A stretch of DNA of 64,000 nucleotides, taken from JAFASC01 sp036265935. GTDB lineage: Bacteria; Pseudomonadota; Alphaproteobacteria; Rhizobiales; Beijerinckiaceae. The position numbers were made by a program, and so were the translations under genes. The notes below the pieces were generated by a model. The model ran no database searches, was not told the DNA's origin, and was given only the letters and a program-made list of their open reading frames with translations. The stretch covers positions 17,337 through 81,336 of the forward strand of contig DATAOB010000081.1 in assembly GCA_036265935.1 (NCBI GenBank). The letters are read 5' to 3'. Positions 26,824-35,239 of this stretch are shown here, piece by piece; position 1 is the stretch's first letter; every line of letters begins with the position of its first letter.

Positions 26824-27060
26824 ATGCATAAACTTGCATTGTTCGGCGCAGCTGCACTGTTGTCCGTCGGCTGCGCTTATGCGGAAGATACCACTGTCAT
26901 CCACCGCGATGCCGCGCCCGGCATCGGCGTGACTGTCGGCGCTCCGGCCGTCGAGCATCGCACCACCGTCGTCGCACCTGCGGCTCCTTGCCAGCACACG
27001 ACTGTGCACAAGGAAAACGATCTCGGCGATTCAAAGACGGTCAAGAAGACCGAGTGCTGA
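26824..27060 (+). CDS. Small secreted protein of unknown function
   Basis: 78 residues: a signal peptide (LALFGAAALLSVGCAYA) and a short mature region ending in K-T-V-K-K-T-E-C, with two Cys that could pair. CAYAE might also be read as a weak lipobox, but there is no LxGC pattern. An AGGGAGACACC ribosome site precedes ATG 26824. No family recognised. A terminator-like hairpin follows. Confidence 0.65.
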   Translation: MHKLALFGAAALLSVGCAYAEDTTVIHRDAAPGIGVTVGAPAVEHRTTVVAPAAPCQHTTVHKENDLGDSKTVKKTEC

Positions 27061-27085
27061 TCGCTCTATCTCTATGATCTGTAGC

Positions 27086-27125
27086 GGGCCTCGCCGCCTC
27101 ACGCGAGCGGGGCCCTTCTTCTTTT
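27086..27125 (+). terminator. Probable intrinsic terminator
   Basis: The arms 27086-27094 (GGGCCTCGC) and 27103-27115 (GCGAGCGGGGCCC, with a four-base bulge) pair, and TTCTTCTTTT follows. It lies 25 bases after the stop of the small secreted-protein gene. Confidence 0.55.
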
Positions 27126-27203
27126 AAGGCACCGGGTTCGCACGTGTTAATTCGCGTCGCATCCCGGTGGGTAGGGCAGACGCGAAAACACGCGGAGGAA
27201 ACA

Positions 27204-27695
27204 ATGAGAAAGATTTCTATTGCGCTGACGGCATTGGGCGGACTGCTCCTGAGTTCCGCCGCCGGATATGCGCTTTCATCGAACGATCATGACGCCGGCA
27301 AGTCACTGCAAATCGCGCAAGCGGGCGGCGGCGGTGGCGGCGCGGGTGGCGCAGGTGGCGGCGCTGGAGCTGGCGGTAGTAGCACCGGCGGCGGTGGCGG
27401 CGGCGGAGCTGCGACAAGTCCTGGCGGCGCTGGCGGTGGTGGTGCCGCAACCGGCACGGGGGGCGGTGGCCGTGAACGCATGGGCGGCGGCGGCGGTGGC
27501 GGACGCGAAGGCATGCGCGGCGAGGCCCGCGGCGGACGCGGCGGTGTCAACGTTCGGGTCGGCGTCGGAGATCGCGGCTACCGTCGCGGGCATGGCTACG
27601 GCGTTGTCGTTCATGGCGGCGGCTGTCGCACTGTCGTCGTGAAGAAGCGCATCGGCTATCGCGTCGTCATCAAGAAAATTCGCCGCTGCTACTGA
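27204..27695 (+). CDS. Glycine-rich secreted protein
   Basis: 163 residues: a signal peptide, then a Gly/Ala-dominated region from about residue 37 to 110 made of irregular GGGG/GAGG stretches, then an Arg-Gly part and a basic C-terminus (RTVVVKKRIGYRVVIKKIRR). A GCGGAGGAAAC ribosome site fixes ATG 27204. It looks like a low-complexity envelope or extracellular protein; function unknown. The repetitive DNA is prone to length change and sequencing error. Confidence 0.6.
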   Translation: MRKISIALTALGGLLLSSAAGYALSSNDHDAGKSLQIAQAGGGGGGAGGAGGGAGAGGSSTGGGGGGGAATSPGGAGGGGAATGTGGGGRERMGGGGGGGREGMRGEARGGRGGVNVRVGVGDRGYRRGHGYGVVVHGGGCRTVVVKKRIGYRVVIKKIRRCY

Positions 27696-27719
27696 GCAGG
27701 ATATTGCGAACGGCTCCCA

Positions 27720-27750
27720 CAGGCGCCCTTCTTATTTGCGCCTGTTAATT
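27720..27750. terminator. Hairpin between convergent genes, probably a two-way terminator
   Basis: CAGGCGC (27720-27726) pairs perfectly with GCGCCTG (27738-27744) across an 11-base loop, followed by TTAATT. It lies between the stop of the Gly-rich gene and that of the convergent ABC ATPase gene; its last bases overlap the ATPase stop. Confidence 0.5.
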
Positions 27751-28473
27751 GGCGCTGAGATGCGTGACGATTTCTGCCCGGATCGGCGCGATGCGGGCAG
27801 CGTCGCGTTTATCCCGCGGCATCGCGATCGGAACGTCGGCAATCAGCCGCGCCGGCCGGTTCGATAAGATCAAAACTCTGTCGGCGAGGACAACTGCTTC
27901 ATCGACACTATGCGTGACGATGAGGCTCGTCACGTTGCGAGCTTCGATCAGCGCCATCAATTCGTGCCGCAGCCGCAGCGCCAGCGCCGTATCGAGCGAG
28001 ACGAACGGCTCGTCCAACAAAAGAATATCCGGCCGGATCGCGAAGGCGCGTGCGATCGCGACGCGGCGTGCAAGTCCGAGCGACAGGCTCGCGGGAAAAT
28101 CACGGCGATGTTCCGTAAGTCCCAACGTGGAGAAGATCGCGTCGCATTCGCTGTCGCTTGCCTCAGGCGCGGCGAGGCGGACATTGGCCTCGACGTCGCG
28201 CCAGGGCAGAAGCCGCGGCTCCTGGAAGACGAAGCCGAGACGGCCGTCCCTCGGCAGGCGCACCTGTCCATCCTGCACGCCGATCAGTCCGGCAATGGCG
28301 CGAAGCAAAGTGGTCTTGCCGCAGCCCGATGGTCCGACCAATGCGGCGATCTCGCCGAGGCCGAGAGCAAATCGGATGCTGCCGAGGATCTGCCGGGTCG
28401 CTCCCGAGGCCTGCGGCAGCGATAGGCTTTCGACCGCGACGTCAAGCCGGCCGGAATCGCCAGCGTGCGACAT
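27745..28473 (-). CDS. ABC importer ATPase (taurine/sulfonate/nitrate type)
   Basis: A 242-residue ATPase: Walker A GPSGCGKTT, the family block GFVFQEPRLLPWRDVEANV (the DARLLPW type of SsuB/TauB/NrtD), signature LSLGLARRVAIARAF and Walker B ILLLDEPFVSLD. The signature is LSLG instead of LSGG, as often seen in this group. ATG 28473 lies inside the end of the permease gene (32-base overlap), so the two are coupled. With the permease and binding protein upstream it makes a complete importer next to the PQQ genes. Confidence 0.9.
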   Translation of the reverse strand: MSHAGDSGRLDVAVESLSLPQASGATRQILGSIRFALGLGEIAALVGPSGCGKTTLLRAIAGLIGVQDGQVRLPRDGRLGFVFQEPRLLPWRDVEANVRLAAPEASDSECDAIFSTLGLTEHRRDFPASLSLGLARRVAIARAFAIRPDILLLDEPFVSLDTALALRLRHELMALIEARNVTSLIVTHSVDEAVVLADRVLILSNRPARLIADVPIAMPRDKRDAARIAPIRAEIVTHLSAN

Positions 28474-29188
28474 GTCTCTCAAAGGGCTGCACCAGGAGGG
28501 TTTCGATCGCCAGCATCACGATGACGAAGGGAATCGCATAGGCCAGCAATAAACGGATGTCGAAGAGATGGAAGGCGACGCCGATCTCGAAGCCGACGCC
28601 GTTGGAGCGGCCCATCAGCTCGACGACGAGCACGATTTTCCAGACGAGCGACAGGCCGGAACGTGCCGCCGCCGCGATATAGGGCGCAAGCTGCGGCAGG
28701 AGCACGTGCCGCAGGCGCACCCAGCGGGACATGCGAAACACCTGCGCCACCTCATCGAGCTCGCGGTCGAGGGCGCGGGCGCCCTCGCGCACCGTGACGA
28801 TCGCGTTCGGCAACTTGTTGAGCGCAACGGCGCCGATCGCCGCGACCTCGTTCAAGCCGACCCAGACATAGGCGAGAACGATGATCACCAGGGCTGGGAG
28901 GTTGAGGAGGATGACAACCCACGTATCGGCGATGCGGTCCACCGCGCGGTGGCGGCCCATGAGAACGCCGATCACGGTGCCAAAACCCATCGCCAGGGTA
29001 AAAGCGGCAGCGACGCGGGCCAGCGTCGCGGCAAGGTTGAAGAGCAAGGCGCCGGAGCGGGCCTCGGTTACCATCGCAGCGAGGACCGATAATGGTGGCG
29101 GTAATAATCGTGGCCCAAAATACGCCGAACCGAGCTGCCAAAGCAGCAGCAACAGCAGAACCGACGCGATCCGCAGCGCATAAATCAT
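28442..29188 (-). CDS. ABC importer permease (taurine/sulfonate/nitrate type)
   Basis: A 248-residue BPD-type permease with about six membrane segments. The EAA-like loop reads ELDEVAQVFRMSRWVRLRHVLLPQLAPYI, typical of SsuC/TauC/NrtB. I chose ATG 29188 (MIYALRIASVLL), which gives a normal cytoplasmic N-terminus; GTG 29239 is the ORF limit. The gene lies 40 bases after the binding-protein gene. Confidence 0.88.
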   Translation of the reverse strand: MIYALRIASVLLLLLLWQLGSAYFGPRLLPPPLSVLAAMVTEARSGALLFNLAATLARVAAAFTLAMGFGTVIGVLMGRHRAVDRIADTWVVILLNLPALVIIVLAYVWVGLNEVAAIGAVALNKLPNAIVTVREGARALDRELDEVAQVFRMSRWVRLRHVLLPQLAPYIAAAARSGLSLVWKIVLVVELMGRSNGVGFEIGVAFHLFDIRLLLAYAIPFVIVMLAIETLLVQPFERHVARWRFRPA

Positions 29189-29228
29189 CTTAATGCGGAC
29201 CACATCACGATGCCATGATCCGCTCCGA

Positions 29229-30236
29229 TCAAGACCCACTCTTGTAATACGTGCCCGGCGCGAGCGTGTCGGCGGTACCTACAAGTTCGCTCCCGCCGAT
29301 GTCGGCGAGCACCTTGAACAGCCGGCGTGCGTCCTCCTCCTCCTCCTCAACCTCCCGCGCCGGGATGCCGCGGGCGTAATATTTGCGGTAGGCGGCGAGG
29401 GCCTCCGGGCTCTTCGACGGCAGCTGCTTCGCGACGATCTGCCAGGCCTCCGGCGAGGTCGCGATCAGCTGCTTTGCCCGCCGCGCCGTTGCGAAGAATC
29501 GCTGCAGCGCATCGCGATGCCTCGCCGCGAACCCGCCATCGAACACATAGCCGATCGCCGCGACCGGTCCCCGCGCTCCGAGCTCCTTCTCGACATCGGC
29601 GATTTCGATCAGCCGCGTGAATCCGCTCGCTTCGAGATCGGCGCAAAAATTCCAGTATTCGAGCGCCGCATCGACCTCGCCCTGCGCGGCCTTTTCCGCC
29701 AAGAGCGGCGGCGCGCCGTAGACCACATTTGTCGCGCGCCGCAGATCGAGACCGGAGCGGCGCGTCCATGCCTGCAACAGCAGCCAGCTTTTGTCGAGCG
29801 GCCCGCCGGCAACCGCAAGCTTCCGCCCGATGAGGTCGCGCAAGCTGGTGACGCCCTTCGCAGGATTGGTAACGACCGCGCCGATCGCGCTCGAATAGGG
29901 ATAAAACACAAAGTTCGCGCCGAGACTGCGCTCGCGCGAAACCCACAGCCAATCCGTGACAATGATGTCGGCGGCGCCACTGCGCAATGCAATGATCGCC
30001 GCGTCGAGCGACGCGACATCGACGATCTGCAGGTCGAGATCGGCCTCTCTGTCGAGCCCTTGCGCGCGGATGACGCCGATTTCCCACGCAAGCGTGCCGG
30101 TCTTCTGCACGGCGATCCGCAGCTTGTCGGCGGCGTGCGCGGGGGCGACGAGCACGCAAAATAGCGCGGCACTGACGAAGGCGGCGACGCGGAGCCTTTG
30201 CACCCAGCCTGAGGCTTGCCGTTGAAGCCGCACCAT
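29229..30236 (-). CDS. ABC importer substrate-binding protein (taurine/sulfonate type)
   Basis: A 335-residue periplasmic protein. The signal peptide (RVAAFVSAALFCVLVAPAHAA) comes first, then DKLRIAVQKTGTLAWEIGVI, SGAADIIVTDW and LIGRKLAVAGG, the pattern of SsuA/TauA/THI5-like binding proteins. An E-V-E-E-E-E-E-D acidic run lies near the C-terminus (residues ~295-303). ATG 30236 is the start that directly precedes the signal peptide. It is the first gene of the ABC operon and is divergent from the cytochrome c gene, sharing a ~120-base control region. Ligand unknown. Confidence 0.85.
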   Translation of the reverse strand: MVRLQRQASGWVQRLRVAAFVSAALFCVLVAPAHAADKLRIAVQKTGTLAWEIGVIRAQGLDREADLDLQIVDVASLDAAIIALRSGAADIIVTDWLWVSRERSLGANFVFYPYSSAIGAVVTNPAKGVTSLRDLIGRKLAVAGGPLDKSWLLLQAWTRRSGLDLRRATNVVYGAPPLLAEKAAQGEVDAALEYWNFCADLEASGFTRLIEIADVEKELGARGPVAAIGYVFDGGFAARHRDALQRFFATARRAKQLIATSPEAWQIVAKQLPSKSPEALAAYRKYYARGIPAREVEEEEEDARRLFKVLADIGGSELVGTADTLAPGTYYKSGS

Positions 30237-30357
30237 CCGCGAGACCTTTTTCTCCTTCGCCCGTTGCCGCCTGAGCCCGGGCAACCTACAACCTTGTCCT
30301 GTCGGATGATACCGGACGCGCCGGCGCACCGGAATGCAACATTGGGAGAGAATGCCG

Positions 30358-30759
30358 ATGTCCATGGGTCGAACGATCGCGCTTTTCGCCGGCGCAGTGT
30401 TGCTGGCGGCAACGACCAGTCTCGCCCAAGCGGCAGGAGACCCGGCCGAAGGCGAAAAGGTCTTCGCCAAATGCAAGATCTGCCACCAGATCGGCGAGGG
30501 CGCCAAGAACGCGATCGGGCCGGAGCTGAACGGCGTGATCGGCCGTCATTCCGGCACCGCGCCCGGCTACAATTATTCCGACGCCAACAAGAATTCCGGC
30601 ATCACGTGGGATGAGAAGAATTTCCGCGAATACATCAAGAACCCGAAGGCGAAGATCCCCGGCACTAAGATGATTTTTGCCGGCCTGCCGAAGGACACGG
30701 ATATCGACAATCTCCTGGCTTATCTCGAGCAGTTCGGTCCCGACGGCAAGAAGAAATAG
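30358..30759 (+). CDS. Class I cytochrome c (c2/c550 type)
   Basis: About 133 residues with a signal peptide ending near AQAAGDP. The haem motif is CKICH in FAKCKICHQIGEGAKNAIGPELNGVIGR, and the Met ligand is in GTKMIFAGLPK. It is a small soluble periplasmic electron carrier. Of three nearby in-frame ATGs (30334, 30352, 30358) I prefer 30358, which lies seven bases after GGGAGAG. In a PQQ neighbourhood such a cytochrome could take electrons from a quinoprotein, but no such dehydrogenase is visible here. Confidence 0.88.
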   Translation: MSMGRTIALFAGAVLLAATTSLAQAAGDPAEGEKVFAKCKICHQIGEGAKNAIGPELNGVIGRHSGTAPGYNYSDANKNSGITWDEKNFREYIKNPKAKIPGTKMIFAGLPKDTDIDNLLAYLEQFGPDGKKK

Positions 30760-30775
30760 AACGCGCTGAAGTTTT

Positions 30776-31147
30776 ATGACCATGCTTCGAGCGCGTATCC
30801 TGTTCGGGCTAGTGCCGCCTATAATCTTTGGTGGATCGTCACTGGTCCTTGCTGCAGAAAAGCCGATCCGCTTTTGGAATCTCACGTCGGCAACGGTGAC
30901 CGAGCTGCGTCTCGCGCCGGCGGGCTCGCAAAACTTTGGGCCGGACCAATGCAAGAACGATAAGGACGGCAGTGTCGATCGTGACGAGCGGCTGCCGATT
31001 ACCGGAGTGACGCCGGGGCGCTACGATATCAAGATCGGCTATAAAGACGGCAAGACCTGCCGTGTCCAGAATGTTCCGATCGAGAGCGGCAAAGCGTTTT
31101 CGATCGAGGACAAGGACCTCACCGATTGCTCGATACCCTTCCGCTGA
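30776..31147 (+). CDS. Secreted protein with an EF-hand-like acidic loop
   Basis: 123 residues with a signal peptide (LFGLVPPIIFGGSSLVLAA). The mature part reads as a small beta-rich domain. Residues 60-71, K-N-D-K-D-G-S-V-D-R-D-E, match the EF-hand calcium loop at positions 3 (D), 5 (D), 6 (G), 8 (V), 9 (D) and 12 (E), but position 1 is Lys. Cys residues at 59, ~96 and ~118 could form a disulphide. The gene follows the cytochrome c by 16 bases and is probably co-transcribed. Similar proteins are, to my memory, common in rhizobia without assigned function. Confidence 0.7.
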   Translation: MTMLRARILFGLVPPIIFGGSSLVLAAEKPIRFWNLTSATVTELRLAPAGSQNFGPDQCKNDKDGSVDRDERLPITGVTPGRYDIKIGYKDGKTCRVQNVPIESGKAFSIEDKDLTDCSIPFR

Positions 31148-31162
31148 GGCGCGCGGCCGATC

Positions 31163-33655
31163 CTAAAATTTCGCTTTGATTCCGGCATAGACGCCGAGCG
31201 GCGGCGCCGGAGAGACCGTGCGCGGATCGGTCAACGGCAGAAACCCGATCGCCTGCGTGTCGAAAAGCGTGCCGAAGGTCACGTAATGGCGGTTGAGCGC
31301 GTTCTCGGCCTGTGCATAGACCTGCACGTTCTTGTCGATCTGATATGAGGTTCGCAGATTGACCACCTGATAGGCGGGAATGCGCGGCAGCACGTTCGTC
31401 TCGTCGCCGCGCAGGTAGAAGCTGCCGACAAAGCTCGCGTCGGCCCCGACCTTCCATTTATCGGTCACGAAATAATCCGCGCCGATCTTGAAGCGATGCC
31501 GCGGTATGGAGGGGATGCGGTCCCCCGGCACGACGTTGATATTGCCGTTCGCGTCGGCAAACGGATTGAATGGCGAAGCAAGCTGGATGTTGCTACGGAA
31601 GGTGGCGTCGACCAGCGTGTAATTCGCGTAGGCCGACAGTTTCTCGTCGGTGTAGCTGATGCCGGCTTCGATCCCCTGCCGGCGCGTGTCGCCGGCATTC
31701 TCGAAAAAGCCGCGGCCGGCGATCGTCGACGGCACGTTCAGAATGTCGTCTTTGTTGATTGTGCGGAACACGCCGGCGTTCCAGTTGATCTTGCCGGGAT
31801 CGAAAAGCGAAACGTCGAAATTGCCGCGGATACCGGCCTCGACCGTGCGGGAGACGACCTGCTTCAGAGGCGGATCGGCGACAAGGAAATTGTCGATGAG
31901 GCAGGGCTGATTGCGGTCGGCACAGCCGTTCTCAAGCGGCGTCGGCGCGCGATTCGCTTCGGAATAGCCGCCGTAGATTGACAGGTTCGGCAGGATTTTA
32001 AAGGTGAGCCCGGTCACGGGATTGAGCCGGCCATAAGTCGCGTAGCTCGTCAGCGCCGTGCCGATCTGATCGTGCAGATCGATCTTGGCGAGATTGTAGC
32101 GCGCACCGGCGGTGAGCGTCAGAGCCGGCGTGATGTCGAAGGTGTCGAGCGCGTAGACGCCGTAATACGTGTTGATCGCCCGCAGCGACACCGGGGAAAT
32201 GTCGCTGTTCGGCTCATTTATGACGAGTCCGGTACTCGAGACCCTCAGATTCGGCTGAATGATGCCGAGCTCGCTCACCGCATTGAATTGCGTCCAGCCG
32301 CGATCGTAGCTAACGCCGACAATGAGCTGATTGCCGTGATCGGCAATCTTGTCGCTGCTCGTCGCCTGCAGCGTCCCGCCGGCTCCACGCGAGCGCGTGA
32401 AGGTACGATCGAGGGTGCCGAGCGTCGCGGTGCCGAACGCGTCGGGCAGGCTGGTCTGATTGCCGGCAGCATCACAGAGCAGACCGCTACCATCGTTGCA
32501 GGGAGTGAAATCGGTCGTGTTGCCGTCGAGATGATTCTGGCTGAAGCCGCGGAAATAGATATTCCCCTGCAACGCGAGCGTCGGCGCAATATTATACGTG
32601 CCATTCAGCGCGATTTGTCCGAGCACGTTACGCGTCGTCTGCGGGTTCGTGTAGATGGCAGAATAGTCCTGCTGCAGCAGTTGGATCGGCACCGGCGCTG
32701 TCGCCCCGAAGAAATTCGACGCCGAGCTGATATTGAGATGTAGCTCGACATCCTCGGCGCGGTAGCCAAGGTCGCCGTACATGCGGCGGACATACGATGG
32801 CGATATCTGCCGAAAACCGCGGTCGTCGATCCCCTCCATCGCCAGATAGGTCGCAAAATTGCCGACCTGCTGGCCGGATTGCAGGCTGCCCTGCACCCTG
32901 CCGCGCGAGCCGCCGCGGAAATCAATCTCGGTACCCTGCCAAGTGAAGCCGTTCTTCATCTCGAGCGAGATCGCGCCGCCGATCGCGTTGAGCCCGAACA
33001 CCGGATTGTTGGTGAAGACCACGGCGCGATCGATCGCGATCGTCGGGATCAAATCCCAATTGACGACGTCACCGAAGGCTTCGTTGATGCGGATACCGTT
33101 CTGATAGATGGCCAGTCCCTGCGGCGTGCCGGGCACCGGGGAGGCAGCGAAGCCGCGATAAGTGACGGTCGCCTGGAACGGATTGCCGGCGGAATCGGTG
33201 ACTGCGACGCTGGAGAGGCGGCGGTCGAGGACATCGACCAGATTGGGCGTGCCGGTGCGCTCGATCTCACGCGAGGTCACGACCTGCACGTTGGCGGGAA
33301 TCTTGGCACGGTCGATGCCGCCGGTTGAAGCGGGCTCATTGGCGGCAACCGGCGTTGTGGTCTCGGCGGGAGGAGCCGCTTGTGGAGCGGCAACGGGGCG
33401 GCGGGCCACACGCGTTCGGGTTGCCGCGGCGCGGCGTGCGCGCGCTTCGCGGGCGCGGATGACCTCGCGCGGCCGGCTGACCTCGGGTACCACGACCGGC
33501 CGCGCCGGCCGCGCCACGCGCCGCGCCGGAAGCGGCGACGGACTGACGATCTCGATCTCGGGAAGCGCCTGCTGCGCCTCTGCCCCAAACGCCAGGAGCG
33601 GGGACGCGCTCACGCAAATCATCCGCGCGATGGCGAGCGTTCCGCGGCGAAACAT
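31163..33655 (-). CDS. TonB-dependent outer-membrane receptor
   Basis: 830 residues. After a signal peptide comes a TonB-box-like stretch (PEIEIVSPSP, residues ~32-41) and a ~75-residue Arg/Ala/Pro-rich linker. The plug domain follows (VQVVTSREIERTGTPNLVDVL; YQNGIRINEAFGDVVNWDLIP; NAIGGAISL), then a long beta-barrel ending in GVYAGIKAKF with a terminal Phe. ATG 33655 is supported by GGGAAGGGCGG just upstream. Substrates of such receptors include siderophores, cobalamin, PQQ and metals. The barrel is not recognisable to subtype. It lies 190 bases downstream of pqqE on the same strand and could be read through from the pqq operon. Confidence 0.9.
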   Translation of the reverse strand: MFRRGTLAIARMICVSASPLLAFGAEAQQALPEIEIVSPSPLPARRVARPARPVVVPEVSRPREVIRAREARARRAAATRTRVARRPVAAPQAAPPAETTTPVAANEPASTGGIDRAKIPANVQVVTSREIERTGTPNLVDVLDRRLSSVAVTDSAGNPFQATVTYRGFAASPVPGTPQGLAIYQNGIRINEAFGDVVNWDLIPTIAIDRAVVFTNNPVFGLNAIGGAISLEMKNGFTWQGTEIDFRGGSRGRVQGSLQSGQQVGNFATYLAMEGIDDRGFRQISPSYVRRMYGDLGYRAEDVELHLNISSASNFFGATAPVPIQLLQQDYSAIYTNPQTTRNVLGQIALNGTYNIAPTLALQGNIYFRGFSQNHLDGNTTDFTPCNDGSGLLCDAAGNQTSLPDAFGTATLGTLDRTFTRSRGAGGTLQATSSDKIADHGNQLIVGVSYDRGWTQFNAVSELGIIQPNLRVSSTGLVINEPNSDISPVSLRAINTYYGVYALDTFDITPALTLTAGARYNLAKIDLHDQIGTALTSYATYGRLNPVTGLTFKILPNLSIYGGYSEANRAPTPLENGCADRNQPCLIDNFLVADPPLKQVVSRTVEAGIRGNFDVSLFDPGKINWNAGVFRTINKDDILNVPSTIAGRGFFENAGDTRRQGIEAGISYTDEKLSAYANYTLVDATFRSNIQLASPFNPFADANGNINVVPGDRIPSIPRHRFKIGADYFVTDKWKVGADASFVGSFYLRGDETNVLPRIPAYQVVNLRTSYQIDKNVQVYAQAENALNRHYVTFGTLFDTQAIGFLPLTDPRTVSPAPPLGVYAGIKAKF

Positions 33656-33845
33656 TTCCGCCCTTCCCTGGTGCTACGCCAGCGCCTCTCGCCGCGCACC
33701 TTGTTATGCTTTGCTGATTAAACCGCGCAGCGTGCAATCAAAACGGCGGAAGCCGCTCTAATCTCTCGAATTTATGACTGTGTTGCCGTCGAACCACGCC
33801 AGGCGAGCCGCCCGTTCGGTGTTTTGGTCACGCGTAATGGAGCGT

Positions 33846-34958
33846 CTAGACCGCCGCCGGCGCGCGCTGCATGCGCCGGTAAACATAATCGGGCGCGGCG
33901 TCTGCCGTATCCTCGCTGACGATCGCTTCGACGCGGTGATGATGCGGCGAGAGATGGCAGACCGGATCGGCGTTGCGCGCATCCCCCGTGATCGCCATCG
34001 CCTGACAGCGGCAGCCGCCGAAATCGATCTCCTTGCGCGGACAGGAGCGGCAGGGCTCGACCATCCAATCGGTGCCGCGAAACGCCTGAAACGCCGGCGA
34101 GGCATACCAGATGTCGGCGAGCGCGTGATCGCGGACGCTCCAGAACTCGAGACCGGGAATCGTCTCCGCCGCGTGGCAGGGCAAAACCTTGCCGGTCGGC
34201 GTGACGTTCAGCGTACGCCGCGCCCAGCCGCCCATGCAGGCTTTCGGATAATGCGCGTGATAATCGGGAATGACGTGATCGATGACGATGACGCCTTTGT
34301 ACTCTTCACGCAATGCTTCGACTTCGGCGATGGCGCGCTCCGCATCGGCACGCGACGGCAAGAGCGCCGCACGATTGGTCTTCGCCCAGCCGTAATATTG
34401 CGTATGCGCGATTTCAACGCGCTTGGCGCCGAGCGCGATCGCGAGTTTCACCATCGCGCCGGCGCGCGCAACATTGGCGCGATGAATGACGGCATTGACC
34501 GTCAGCGGCAAGCCCGCTTCGGTGACGGAGCGCGCAACGTCGCGCTTGCGCGCATAAGCGCCTTCATAGCCGGCAATGCGATCGGCAGACTCCGCTTCGC
34601 TGTCCTGGATCGATAGCTGCACGTGATCGAGCCTGGCGCGCGACAGTTCCGCGACGCGCTCTTCGTTGAGCCCGATGCCCGACGTGATCAGGTTCGTGTA
34701 GAGGCCGGCCTTGGCGCAATGGGCGACGATCTCGACAAGATCGCGGCGCGATGCGGGTTCGCCGCCGGAGAGATGGATGTGAATGATGCCGAGCTCGGCG
34801 GCCTCGGAGAAGACGCGCTGCCAGGTGGCGGTATCGAGTTCCTCGGCGCGCGATTCGAGTTCCAGCGGATTGGAGCAATAGGGGCAGCCGAGCGGACAGC
34901 GATGCGTCAGCTCGGCCAGCAACCCGACGGGGCGCGGGATATTTGCCGGCGCGTTCAT
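33846..34958 (-). CDS. pqqE: PQQ biosynthesis radical SAM protein PqqE
   Basis: A 370-residue radical SAM enzyme that links Glu and Tyr of the PqqA peptide. The SAM-cluster motif is CPLGCPYC (residues ~21-28), with HLSGGEPASR after it. The auxiliary-cluster SPASM region has C-M-G-G, PCHA, PCRSCPRKEIDFGGCRCQA. The length is normal. Its ATG overlaps the pqqD stop (ATGA). PqqD presents PqqA to this enzyme. Confidence 0.97.
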   Translation of the reverse strand: MNAPANIPRPVGLLAELTHRCPLGCPYCSNPLELESRAEELDTATWQRVFSEAAELGIIHIHLSGGEPASRRDLVEIVAHCAKAGLYTNLITSGIGLNEERVAELSRARLDHVQLSIQDSEAESADRIAGYEGAYARKRDVARSVTEAGLPLTVNAVIHRANVARAGAMVKLAIALGAKRVEIAHTQYYGWAKTNRAALLPSRADAERAIAEVEALREEYKGVIVIDHVIPDYHAHYPKACMGGWARRTLNVTPTGKVLPCHAAETIPGLEFWSVRDHALADIWYASPAFQAFRGTDWMVEPCRSCPRKEIDFGGCRCQAMAITGDARNADPVCHLSPHHHRVEAIVSEDTADAAPDYVYRRMQRAPAAV

Positions 34959-35239
34959 AATTCCACCATGCGCTTGTCGGCGAGGCCGGCAAGCAATGTG
35001 CGCACGTCGGTATCGATGCGGGCGCGATCCGCACCGAAAGATGCGGCGAGATCGTCGACGATCGCCGCCAGCGTCGCCTCGCCGTTGCACCGCTTCAAGA
35101 TTTCGGCGGCGATCGGATCGGCTTTGAGGATACGCTCGGGCGCCAGTAGCAGCCATTCGTTACGCGTGTCATCATGCTTTAAGCGCACGCCGCGCGGTAG
35201 GCGCGGCACGCTCGTCTCGCTGATCGCGGCGGCGCTCAT
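34955..35239 (-). CDS. pqqD: PqqA-binding chaperone PqqD
   Basis: A 94-residue protein with the PqqD pattern PRLPRGVRLKHDDTRNEWLL, L-x-P-E-R, DPIAAEIL and the helical C-terminal half. It binds the precursor peptide and delivers it to PqqE. ATG 35239 overlaps the pqqC stop by four bases; the longer in-frame ORF to 35602 overlaps pqqC and was rejected. Confidence 0.95.
   Translation of the reverse strand: MSAAAISETSVPRLPRGVRLKHDDTRNEWLLLAPERILKADPIAAEILKRCNGEATLAAIVDDLAASFGADRARIDTDVRTLLAGLADKRMVEL

Noticed and set aside
27745..33655. Naming the transport genes a lanthanide lut system
   Set aside because: No lanmodulin, no XoxF and no recognisable lut-specific subunits in the window; the receptor subtype cannot be read by eye.
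33656..33845. Cobalamin riboswitch before the TonB receptor
   Set aside because: No B12-box or typical paired elements were seen in the 190 bases; only a weak TGATT...AATCA dyad.
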